Origin: Blasia pusilla
Taxonomy: Eukaryota; Marchantiophyta; Marchantiopsida; Blasiales
DNA: 64,000 nucleotides
Direction of reading: 5' to 3'
Assembly: GCA_050084515.1 (NCBI GenBank)
Contig: CM114275.1
Coordinates: 27,528,001-27,592,000 of the forward strand
In this document: piece after piece, positions 1 to 10,567 of the stretch
How positions within the stretch are numbered: position 1 is the stretch's first letter
Layout: the number at the start of each line of letters is the position of its first letter
The notes under the pieces: generated by a model
The model's database searches: none
What the model was told of the DNA's origin: nothing
What the model saw: only the letters and a program-made list of their open reading frames with translations
Position numbers and translations under genes: made by a program

Positions 1-70
1 GTATGGGAGGCCTTGCTGGTCTTGAGGATAGCATGCAGGTTTCGGAGCAAATGTTGTGGTTGTTGAGAAG

Positions 71-818
71 GAGGTATCAAGGGAGTTACATGGGCAAAGC
101 CATGTCACTTAGGCTAGTAAGTGTTGAGTTCAAAATGTTTCCTTTGGTTGATTCCATGTACATGATCCCTTATAGCTGTTTCTTATTGTGTTTTTTATAA
201 ACAATGTTGTTGTATGATAGACAACCAGGGAAATGAAGTGAAATCCTCTTCGCCCTCCAGTAAAAACAAACCAACAACCCTCTCAGGTGTGCTTCTCTTT
301 CCATTTTTTGTTGTTGTCTCTATTTTTTCTATCAATTTCGTCCAATAAATGCTTCTTAAAGCTATATATCAATCACATGGTATAATTTACATTCAACAAA
401 ATAGGAGAGGTTTTCCTTTACTTTACCGCTCTTTGATACTATATGAGGTATCAAGGGAGTTACATGGGCAAAGTCATGTCACTTAGGCTAGTAAGTGTTG
501 AGTTCAAAATGTTTCCTTTGGTTGATTCCATGTACATGATCCCTTATAGCCGTTGCTTATTGTGTTTCTTATAAACAATGTTGTTGTATGATAGACAACA
601 AGGGAAATGAAGTGAAATCCTCTTCGCCCTCAGGTAAAAACAAACCAACAACCCTCTCATGTGTGCTTCTCTTTCCATTTTTGTTGTTGTCTCTATTTTC
701 TATGTCAATCGTGTCCAATGAATGCTTCTTGAAAGCTATATATCAGTCAAATGGTATCATTTACATTCAACAAAACAGAAGAGGTTTTCCTTTACTTTAA
801 CGCTCTTTGATACTATAT
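71..818. repeat. Tandem duplication, two units of 374 bp
   Basis: Two head-to-tail units, 71-444 and 445-818, are nearly identical apart from scattered substitutions and small indels. Each runs from a GAGGTATCAAGGG start to a CTTTGATACTATATG end. I recognise no coding content. The last unit leads into single-copy sequence at 819. The period is read from matching starts at 71 and 445 and matching ends at 427 and 801. Confidence 0.85.
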
Positions 819-1380
819 GCAGATTTGATTCTTGCAGAGAACGAGTCTTCCCCACAAAAAAAGAAATGTGTTACAAGAGTGCTATCTGTAGCCATTCAAG
901 CACCAAGTAGTGAACACAACAGTGATGTCACGTTAGGGAGCAACAAGAAACACACTGGGAAGGTATATACACTCGAAAAAAATAGATTTCTGGTTGGCAT
1001 AATCAAAACTTGGTTCATGTGCTATTGTATTATAATTGAGAGAGGAGAGATCCTGATAAAACTTTGGAGTGTGTGTCCAATAGGTGTCTACACATTTGTC
1101 TCCTTAATGACTCATCCTTGTATCTTGGATCTGCAGATTCGTGTAGGAGACAAGGTTCAACTCACCAAGCCCAAACTCAGCACGACGGTTCTGGGTACGT
1201 AGTGGTGTTGTGGAATGACATCCCATGAGGGTTGGTATGAGTGGATCTGAAGTTTGTTCAACTCACATTCTTGGATCATAAGTTATGGCAGCCAAATGAG
1301 ACTGACATGCCACCCCAATACACTTTAGGTGACGCTAGATTCTGAATCAAGAGCTATCTGTATCATCAATGTGTCCTCCA
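819..1380. other. Non-coding stretch, nothing recognised
   Basis: A short open frame covers 807-1202, but its translation shows no known motif and it overlaps the end of the tandem duplication. I see no RNA gene or repeat. Confidence 0.4.
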
Positions 1381-1382
1381 AA

Positions 1383-1905
1383 GCATTTCTTGATTCTACT
1401 ATTTGTGGCAAATGTATATGCTTGCCTTTATGGACTCATTGCGACCCCTTTATCTTGCTCCTTATGCTGGTTCCCCGTTGAGGCCGTCCACCGTTGTAGA
1501 TCATATTGGCTCAATTTCTCTTTTGCGGAGCGGTGACATAATGCCTTCCGATGTAATTAACAGACCGGACGCTACCGTTGAGGCCTCTACCATTGAATCA
1601 TCGATCATCTTAAACTCCTACATATTGAAATATATATTCTATATATAGAGCTTTCATATTTCTTGACAGACGTCTCTACCGGATTCTCAAAGATTAGTAT
1701 GTTGTTCAATGAATCAATGGCGTTCGCTCAATTGATTAGATCGAAAAGCATTCTGGCATCGCTCCGCAACAGAGAAATTGCGCCTGCGCCAATAAGATCT
1801 ACAATAGTGTATGGCCTCAAGCGGGAACCAACATGAAGAGCAAGACAAAGGGGTCGCAATGACCGCATCGTGGCAACCACATAGATTTGTTCAATCAAGA
1901 AGTAC
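1383..1905. repeat. Large imperfect inverted repeat (arms about 170-180 bp)
   Basis: The plus strand from about 1383 to 1565 matches the minus strand from about 1905 to 1735. Both arms contain CATTGCGACCCC, a match around TGAGGCC followed by GTAGAT, and TCTTTTGCGGAGCG or its variant. Translated, the arms read alike: SLRPLYLAPYAGS on plus and SLRPLCLALHVGS on minus. The spacer is about 170 bp. It could be a fold-back element or two inverted copies of one dispersed repeat. No transposase lies between the arms. Confidence 0.7.
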
Positions 1906-2039
1906 TTTAGGGAACACATGGCCTCTACCATTGGAGCAACCACACAGATCCAGCAACATACGCTTTGGTGGAAATTACTCACACAAAGAAAGCACGATGG
2001 AACCTAGCTCACAGGAAGGGCTCTGTGCAAATTTGCAGC

Positions 2040-4380
2040 AGCATGAATAAAGCTCCCCGCAGGTCTTGTCTAGCCTCCGCACCCAGGGTCCCCTTGCACT
2101 CTGCTTGCCTGGGCCATCCTCCGCTCCGCTTATATCTCAAAATTTGAATTTCAAATTCCACATGGCCTTGCCATCTATGCCAATGGGGAGGCCATGGGAT
2201 CAAAAAATTCAGGCCATGAGATCAAAAAATTCATGCCATGCCATGAGCATGAAATAACCCCCAACTGGTGCGGATATCCGAACCCGAGTAATAGCGGAGA
2301 GGGCGGACGGGAAAGAGGCGCCGGGAAAATGTTTTGCATTCTCCCTTATTCCGGCACGGCCAATGGACTCATTTCCGACTCGAGCGTGCTCATGGGTCGC
2401 AAAAGAGCAATCAATGCTCTGTATTCTCTCTCTATTGCGAGGGGGTCCCAAGAGGTCAATAGGGCATCTCAGAAATGTGTCATAGGGTCGGACGTACGGA
2501 GCCATAACTCTGTATATGGTCAAATTCCGTGCTCGGGTGCGGGCTGGAGGTGGACGCTCACCTCCTACAAAGAACGTCCAAAACATATTCATGTGTATTT
2601 GAGTCGGAGGCCTTCAAACCTACGGATTCTGTCAATATAAACGTTCCTCGGACATAAATGAAAACCGTCTCTGTTTTATGGACGTCTAAAATTTTACGGC
2701 CTCCGAGTGAGGCGCCCTAATAACACGCTTGCGGCGATTCTCCCGAGGACTGCTGACCGGCCCTCTCTTCGAGCGGTCCTATGATATGAGCATCGATTGT
2801 ATTTGCGACCGTGAGGAAAAAGAAAAAGAGCCTGCCGTGAAATCCCGCTTGCATCACTCGTGATCAAAGTCCCGGTGGACCATCACCGCCTTCTTGCCTC
2901 AAGCGATTTTACCAAAACCGATTAGTCGGAAACGGACACGAATGCCCTGTCCGGATGTTGAAAAACGAGGACAGAGAGGGGCTGTGCGTTTAAGCAACAA
3001 CCACTTTGGTCTGTCGTAGCCCACGCCTGTGTTCCGTCGACTGACCGGACGTACACTGCCCCGGTTTAGAAAGTTTAGGGTGAGTCCACACACCCTAAAC
3101 CCACCGTCCATGCGGACGGCGGCGAAGAAGTAAGGTCTCGGTCGGCAATACCTACCAAGCACGTGAAGCTTCGGTTGAATCGTTCGCATGGACGGACGTC
3201 CACTACTGACCGACGGAACCGCGAGGCGGACTGCGGACCACCCGATAGTTTAGGAATCTAAACGGACGATGATGGCGAGTCTACGGCTAATAACAAATTG
3301 AATCGGTTCTGGTCTTGGAATTCGGGTTTGAATTTATTTATTTTTTCTTATATGTTCCTTTCATTCTTTTCATTCTAGCGTTGAATTAGTCTCACACTCT
3401 CGGCTAAAATGAGCTTCGTACTCGGCATATTATTTCCTTCGTCACATGGTGTTTTTGGGGCAGTATCACATAGAACTAGGTGTTTGAACTACTTGGAAGA
3501 ATTTTAAAATTTCCGATTCTGGTTAAATTATACCGTCGACCCAAACAGACGGTACAGGCAGGTTTTTATTTGTATTTAAATAGCCCGAGCAGAATAAACA
3601 TTCAAAATTTACCATTCTGGTTTGTACCGGTAAAAAAGTACCCAGACCCTGGTTGGGAAGGGTTTATGCTAAAAGAAGATCAAAAAAAATTAGGAATGCT
3701 TGCTAAAATAAGATGAAGAGCAAATTAGATGTCTATACTATTATTTATGTTAACATATGACAAAATGTTAAACTCTATCCAAGCGCCATATATGCAAGGC
3801 TTCCCAAGAAAACAAATTGTCGGATCAACAAGAGGAGAGAAGTGTCCAAAATTCTTCCTGTTTTAGTAGCAAAAGGCCTCTACTCCACCTAAGTCTTGGA
3901 GGAGAGGGGATGAGCGGACAAACTCAAGGGAACGGGAAGATTGGGGGTTATGAGTAATCGTAGCCTGCCAAAATAAAAAAATTCCGATTCAATCCAAACT
4001 TGTCGAAACAAACTGGCAGGTTTAAGGGGCATTTCTTTGTATATGTATCTGAAAAACCGGTTGGAAATCTAAATTTACCGGTCCGGGCTGTGGAACACCG
4101 GTTCTCGTGAAAAACTCCTTGGACTATGATGAGAGGTGTACTTGTGGGATCACAAATAGATGATGAAGACTGAGTGGGGGAAAGAAGGTACACGAAGTTG
4201 GAGAAGGACAGGAAAACGAAGCAAAGGATTAGTAGACATCTAGCGAGGAGGCGAATGCTAGAAAGGGGTGAGGGATGGAAGGGATCACCCAGGATGAACG
4301 GGTTCAAGGAAGAGAGAAGGATGTAGGAGAGGGATAGAAAGAGTGAATTGTGCCCAAGTGCAAGGCCCACACTAGTTCAC
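2040..4380. other. Intergenic stretch, GC-richer then AT-richer
   Basis: From 2040 to about 3310 the composition is GC-rich with many CG dinucleotides and short words repeated close together, such as ATCAAAAAATTCA at 2201 and again at 2222. Open frames on both strands are short and unlike any family I know. From 3310 to 4380 the sequence is more AT-rich. ACCCTGG near 3645-3653 resembles hAT-type ends, but I could not find a partner. Confidence 0.4.
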
Positions 4381-5800
4381 GATGAGTGCCAGTTAACCCT
4401 ACTTGCCAAGACTACTAACTGGTTTGAGAACCACCTGTCGACGTTGCTTACCCACAGGTAGGCTCGTAACACGCCGCGTATACGATCTTTTCCAGGCATC
4501 TACAGGAGAAATGGAAGGTCGACTGGCAGGCGTGCTACAGTCACGTTCTCCTTTGGGTTGTGATTTTTTTTCGAGGCCCAGTCCTGAGTAAAGCGCAGGA
4601 AAGCGACCCTGTTTGGTGAAGTTTATGATTCTTTCGATTGATTTTCCATTGTACATTCGTAGGCTCTTTTCTCGTCTGTAGGCCTACTTTCGCTCCCCTC
4701 CCAGCTCTCCGGTGATGAGCCTTCACATTCTGGGAATGCAGTCCGTGACTTTTCTTACCGGAAAGTTGTTTTTCCCCTTCGAGAAACTGCCCACACCGTA
4801 ACTGGAGACATGGATTGTCGGCCGTGGCCGCAATATTCGGAGGATTATACAGACGTCGTTCGTAAAGCGTCGGAACTGCGAGTTGCTGGTGAACGAGAAG
4901 ATAGATGGGTCGCAGGAACTCGCAATAAGTGATTGTTGGGGTGTGCGGGTGTAGGAATCTATCTCCTCCTCTATAACTATTCATAATAATACAGGAAGAG
5001 TTTCGAGTATTAGCCAGATTCCAGGGATCCAATTGGGCCTTCCACTTCCCCGATGAAGGACCTGCAAGCACTCGTCCACGCAGCGGACAGGAATCAAATG
5101 TACGGACCGCAGTGAGAATCGTCGGGCAGTTGAAGGGCTATCTGCGAGAACAGTAGCACTTCCAGTTCGTCCTTCGGGAAAAGGGTTCGCCCATTCCAAC
5201 CGCACAAGTAAGACAGCAGCACGACATTAAGTAATCCTACGATACTCCCAACAGCATGATGGAAAGTGTGGAGCGTCTGCACCAGTCGAATCGCTTAAAT
5301 TTCTCATTCCACTCCAATTATTCAAGTCCAAGTCCGCATCCTCCACTGATACTTTCCCCAAATTTAAGGGTCCAAGAATCCCAAGATGTACGGCTGAAGA
5401 GAGTCAATCTGAGACTACTTCTCTGCACAAACTTGATTTCAAAACGAGGAAAGAAACACAGCCTCTTTTCATTGAATACACAACACGAGCAGACACATCG
5501 CATTTCTATAAAAAGGAGAGAAACGACTAAGGCCTGCTCGCAATTTCAAGTCGCACTTCAGCTCCTCAAGGGCATTAGTAGCCTTGCCGAGAAGCTTATC
5601 TCGTATAATGGTCTTATGATTACAGTCTAATCCATGAAGTTCTGGAAGGATCGCACGATTACGAGGTGGAGAGCTCCCAATGCCAGAACTACTTCGGACG
5701 ACACCAAGAATGATTCAACCAACACTACAATTACGACGCGAATTTGGCCGGCTATTGTGTTTGAAATACGATCAGTGGCGGATCAAGGCGGAACAGACAT
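4381..5800. other. Region downstream of cytochrome b5, no gene recognised
   Basis: Several open frames of 60-176 codons occur on both strands. The longest, minus 4541-5071, is rich in Arg, His and Pro and has no motif I recognise. Part may be the 3' untranslated region of cytochrome b5. A short minus-strand run near 5640-5760 is hydrophobic and could be a decayed exon, but this is weak. Confidence 0.3.
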
Positions 5801-5805
5801 AATGT

Positions 5806-7066
5806 TTATTCTTCCTTCTTGGTTAAAAACCGGACAGCTATAGCCAAAGCGAGAATGGCCAAAGGCACTACAAACTGCAAAATCTTGATGAGAAACTCAT
5901 TTGTTTTGTCATGGTTGTATTGTGCCTGCTTGGCTGGCGTGTAGGTGGGTTTGGCGGGGAATGAAGAACGATCCACGTCTCCCACAAGGTATTCTTCCAT
6001 CATACCTCGAGCGCTGGTACTATGTCCGACGTCCTCGAAGTCGTCAGTAGCATCCTTCCCTGGCGTAATCACACAATGGCATCACCGACCAATTTGAAGG
6101 AGCGTAGGACCTAAGGCAGATATCAACCATGGAACCAAGCACTCCCACTTCGCACAGGAAAAAAAACCGCACAGGCAGCGACTTGGCCCACCAAATGTGT
6201 GCAGCTGCAAAATCCACTACAAACGAGCTGGATGGAATATACAAAGGACAAGTGAAAAACTGGGGAGTTAATGATCAACATAGCCACAGATAGGAGGTCG
6301 TACCTGTGGCCGACAAGAGCACTTCATCGCCACCGGGATGCTCCTCGAGAAACTTGGTCACATCATAGACCTGAGGAAAGACAACAAACTTCACTGTCAC
6401 ACGTCGAGCATATACTTGCACGTCACAAGGCTTCATGCACGTGACCTGCCCCGGCCTCATCACGGATGAAGGCTCAGATATCAGCCACTCCAAGACTGTT
6501 GCGCAATTAACGCAGATACAGGGGCACTTGAGGATCATTCAGCAGCGACATAGCGGGGGTTGATCCCTACAGCGACGAGGGAAAAGATTTGTGCCAGTTA
6601 CTCGTAGACGAATCCAGGAAACACTCCTGTTTTGCCCTCTCCAAAATCTGGAAAACAGGCGACCCCACCTAACCCTGCCGATTCAGGCAGGTCAAGAACT
6701 AGAACGACTACTCTGAGAGCTCCCTCATCTGATCTAGTGGGAAAAGCCAAGGAAGGTTGAAAAGCGCTGCCGATCAGTACGTCTGCCTTGGAGATCCCAT
6801 CTCGCAACAGGTGCACTTGGAAATATTCATTCTCTAGACACAAACCCGATCACCGAAGGGTATTGCGATGTTCCCAGGTCGACTATCACGCAGAACCTAA
6901 AAACGTGGGAACCAAAGAAGTGTGGACGAGTTCGGACGCGAGAAAAAACAGAAGTACATCAGAGCACAAAACTCCCACTCACCTTGCCATCGATAACGAG
7001 CCAGCAATCCTTCGCCGTGTTGTGCTCCGATACTTCAGCCAGTGTATACAACTTACCTTCCGCCAT
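5806..7066 (-). CDS. Cytochrome b5, tail-anchored ER isoform, three exons
   Basis: This gene encodes a small haem protein that passes electrons to fatty-acid desaturases, hydroxylases and P450s at the ER membrane. Exon 1 is 7066-6983 (28 codons from ATG), exon 2 is 6370-6304, and exon 3 is 6059-5806 with TAA. Introns are 612 and 244 nt with GT/AG ends, in phase 0 and phase 1. The spliced product is 134 aa, the usual plant length. It starts MAEGKLYTLAEVSEHN. EEHPGGDE places the first haem ligand at His39, and EDVGHS places the second at His63, the expected spacing. Residues about 105-127 form one membrane segment (FLIKILQFVVPLAILALAI), followed by the charged tail RFLTKKEE, typical of tail-anchored b5. 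No defect is visible. The isoform cannot be decided. Confidence 0.96.
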
Positions 7067-7700
7067 TGCACTTCGCTTCGCTGTGCGCTTCCGCCTGATC
7101 CCTAACAACCTTCCTCCCCCTCCTCCTTCTTCACTGCGTCAGAAGGAGAAGAATTCCGAACTCTGCGATGAGCGACGACCGAGTGATCAGGGCAAGCACA
7201 CGGGGCCAGCGATGGTGCGATTTAGCGCAGACACGAGCAAGACAAGGGGCACTTGAACTCAGATCTGACTGGTGCTTGGTCTGTTCACGAGCAACTCTGG
7301 AAGACGACGCGCTGGGTCTCTCGTATGCTCTTTTAGACCTACGGATTCCCGAAACGGTTCTTCGGGTCACCAGCGCCCTGCGACCTCCACGAACCACGAC
7401 GGCCCCGCCCCCCCGGAGGAACGACGGAGAGGGAAGAAGGCAATTCGCGATGTTCTGCCACTCTAGGAAAACTAAAGGTAAGTAAATACCGAACACGGCG
7501 GACTGCTCTCGCGATTTTCTGCCGTTGACAAAAATCAAATATTTCACTTAACCCACAACCATTGCCGACACGGCAAAGGCGTCCTTCGCCACTGCCCACG
7601 ATACTCGCTCTCGCCCACCATCGCCACCTCAGAGCCGTCGATGCCATCGTGGCCACAGTCGGTGAAACCCTCTGGAAACAGAGTGGCCTATAGTTGTCTC
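7067..7700 (-). promoter_or_regulatory. Probable 5' UTR and promoter of cytochrome b5
   Basis: The 600 bp upstream of the b5 ATG are GC-richer than the flanks and rich in CG, which suits a leader and promoter. I see no clear TATA box at a fixed distance. Open frames on both strands here are short and probably chance. The extent is a guess. Confidence 0.35.
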
Positions 7701-8185
7701 TACCTTGGCCACAGCCCAGAGATCCTTCGCGATCTATCCTCGGTTTCCCATCCGTTGATTCGCGCTTTTACTTCACCTCCATGAACATCATTCAACAGGT
7801 GGTACAATAATCCCGTGGAATGAAAGAATCACTATTAATCCTCTGCAATAAAATAATAAAGAACTAGTGGGCAGCTCGAAAGTGAACTTTCTAACCGTGT
7901 TTTTTTTTAATTCTATGTAAGTAGGAAGAAATCTTTTATTGTTGTCTTGTCTTCACATTTCAAGCGTAAAGGTCTTTATAAATTAAGAAAACCCATAATA
8001 TTATAGAAAATACTATAGATTGTCTTTTGTTTTCTCGCATGAATGGTATCCGACTCTAGTGCGGGAATGAAATTTAATTCATTCAAACCAGTATTCATTA
8101 TTCATTTTTTATGGTCAGTTTGCTATCTTTATTATATTAAAAAAGGAAACCTCCATAAAAGGGTGACGAGGGAACCCATCGGAGG

Positions 8186-8353
8186 TATAAAAGGAGTCGA
8201 AGAATGAAGGAAATTGACAAAAAAAAAACTAAACTAATCAACATCTCATACAATATCAACTACGCCTTGAGAAACATGACTACCGCTAAGAAGGCCGCTA
8301 AGAAGGCCCCTAGTGGTAATGATTATATGATTGTATATTGTGTGTTCCAATAA
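8186..8353 (+). CDS. TATA box and tiny Lys/Ala-rich reading frame, possible broken gene start
   Basis: TATAAAA lies at 8186-8192. An ATG at 8276 opens a frame MTTAKKAAKKAPSGND that stops at 8353 after 25 codons. The TATA-to-ATG distance of about 84 bp suits a short leader. The peptide resembles the start of a histone H1-like or other basic nuclear protein. The codons change from GC-ending to AT-rich after GCCCCTAGTG, where a weak donor (GTAATG, from 8316) could start an intron. No downstream exon is visible before 9240, so this is either a truncated gene or a chance match. Confidence 0.3.
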   Translation, partial: YKRSRRMKEIDKKKTKLINISYNINYALRNMTTAKKAAKKAPSGNDYMIVYCVFQ

Positions 8354-9240
8354 AATTTTAGTACTTATTGAAATAACATATCTCAAAACAAAATTCTCAT
8401 AGTTTAATGTTGAAAATGTTAGGAATGAAATTGATGAGTTTCGCTTTAAAATGGATTATTTGATGTAGGCATATGCAATCTCAACATCTAAAGTGAAAAA
8501 GGAATCATAAATAGATTTCATAGCCATAAAAGTAATTTTTTTTCAAAATATTATGGATATTGATCATCCCCATAATTAGCAAAGTACTATAAGAAATTCA
8601 AAATCTCGTGTTATTCTTATAATCACCATTGCGAATAAGAGAAAATGGATAAATAAAGCATTATCCAATATTCACATGAGATGGTTCTAGTTTTTTGTTC
8701 TAGTATCACATTTTGACTCCTCCAAGAAGACTATTCAATTAAAATGCATCTTGAGGTGAGACTGATGTTTAATCTAAGTTTAAGAAACTTCTACATAAGA
8801 ACAACCTTGTGCAAAACCCAATAAAAAGTATAAGTGAAAGTATGTTTCATAGTTTTTTTCCAAATTGAAAAATTCCCTCCTTTCATTGCTTTCCAATGCA
8901 ATATTATCACTTTTTAAAAATAATTTCTATTTTTTATAATAATTTGAATAAATTTTCATTCTAGACACAAGAATGTAAGATCAATTTTAAGAAAAATCTA
9001 GAGGTACGAAAATAAAGAAAAGGGGATAAGGAAACAAAATGTTGATAGAATTAAAGTTAAAAATAATAAAAGCATCCCTTAAGTAAAACCCTTTACAGGA
9101 AAACTTGAAATTTTTGAAATTATCTTGTAATGATCTTTCTTTGGATGAATTTTTTTCCATAAAATTAAGTCTTTTATTTAAGTTTCTACTATTTCTCTTT
9201 TATATGGAATAAAACTTACGGTAGTCTATAGTTAACTAGT
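8354..9240. other. AT-rich intergenic stretch
   Basis: About 900 bp of AT-rich sequence with no open frame of note, no RNA gene and no repeat that I recognise. Confidence 0.5.
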
Positions 9241-9419
9241 ACTTTTACTCTTGTATAATGCACTGGGCCAAAGGAAGCCACACACTTTAGCCACGGGTTA
9301 CGGGGGTAGAAAGTGCTTCGATCCTGCCGAGCCTGGACCCAGGGAGGCTGGGCCCTCGGGTAGTACACAAGGGAGACCCTCCCCCCCTCATTCGAACAAT
9401 TTTCCTCTCCTCTCACTCG

Positions 9420-9897
9420 ACGTTGGCAAAGCCCTGCCAGATTCGCGCCCGGTCTCGACTCCCGCATTCGAACTCTTTTCTTCACAGCCGAAGTTGCCCA
9501 ACTCTGCACTCGAGTTTGCAAATGCTTTGAGATTCGTCCGTGTCCGAACTCTTTTCTTCATCGAGTGCACAGTGAAGAAGTAGCCGAACTCGGATTTCAG
9601 AGATTTTCTCTCTCTGCAGTGCAACTCCGCTCGCCGTCTACTCTTGCGCAGCAACTCCGCTCAACGTTGGTTCCTGCTCAACTTCGCGATAGCCTTGGCG
9701 GTTTGAGTTTCAACATTGGCAAAGCGCTGCCAGATTCCCTCCCGGTCTCGACTCCCGCATTCGAACGCTTTTCTTCACTACACAGTGAAGAAGTAGCCGA
9801 ACTCCGATTTCACATATTTTCTCTCTCTGCAGTGCAGCTCCGCTCAACATCTACTCTTGCGCAGCAACTCCGCTCAACGTTGGCTCCTGCTCAATGA
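9420..9897 (+). repeat. Direct repeats upstream of the hAT transposase
   Basis: A block beginning GGCAAAGCCCTGCCAGATTC near 9425 recurs near 9716 with few changes. A second block starting GTGAAGAAGTAGCCGAACTC at 9571 recurs at 9787 and includes CTCTTGCGCAGCAACTCCGC. The CAACTCCGCTC word occurs several more times. Such repeated GC-rich blocks beside a hAT transposase are typical of subterminal repeats, although I could not delimit the element ends. Confidence 0.7.
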
Positions 9898-10567
9898 AGC
9901 GATAGCCTTGGCGGTCTGAGTTTCAACCTTGCGGCCTTGCCCCTGTATCTCCCGTCAACGTCTGCTCATGCACGGCAGTCTGCTCGACGTCCGCTTTTTC
10001 AAGACAGCCTTGCCGGTCTGAGTTTTGGCCTTACCTCTGCATTCTTGTCGACGTCCGCTCTAGCGCTACTGATCCGAATGTTGGATGTTTTTCCGCTCTC
10101 TGATTTGCTGCTGCTCTTTTTTGCTACTTTGCTGCTCTACGCTTTTCCTCCGCAGATCCGTAATTCAGTTTAGCGTTAGTGTATTTTCTGTTTCGTTTTT
10201 CAGTAACATGATTTGGCTGTTGATTCACAATGAGCCTCGTTGAAGTCTTGAAGTTGCAAATCGGCTTTCGTTATAGCCGTTTTGCAACTGGTCTCCCGAC
10301 TGTCATACTTGGGGATTGGTTCAATCCGACTGTCATATTTGGGTATTGGATTCAATTTCCAGCTTGCAGAGATTAATACCTTTTTTCACAGGGTTTAGGG
10401 TTTAGTTAGTGCTTTGGAAGTTCGCGTTCTTGACTTGAAGCTTCGTAGCTCTAGATCCGCCCGAACTCTTCCATCCGATTTGAAAGAACATACCATTTGC
10501 TTGAGCCTTGGCCACATGTTGGTTTGTATACTTGTTTCCCGCATTCGAGTCTTTTTATTGTGGTTAA

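Noticed and set aside
2599-2708. GAGTCGGAGGCC and GGCCTCCGAG as hairpin arms
   Set aside because: Only about 10 bp with a 90-bp loop, which is not remarkable in this GC-rich region.
4541-5071. 176-codon minus-strand frame as a gene
   Set aside because: No motif, no recognisable family and unusual Arg/His/Pro composition. Overlapping frames on the other strand are equally open.
7168-7485. Plus-strand frame upstream of cytochrome b5
   Set aside because: Arg-rich translation of GC-rich promoter sequence. Another overlapping minus frame is equally long.
10388-10410. CAGGGTTTAGGGTTTAG as a hAT terminal repeat or telomeric insertion
   Set aside because: It contains about two telomere-like units and weakly resembles the reverse of CCGAACCCTGG near 13321, but the flanks show no 8-bp duplication, and two units are too few for an interstitial telomere.
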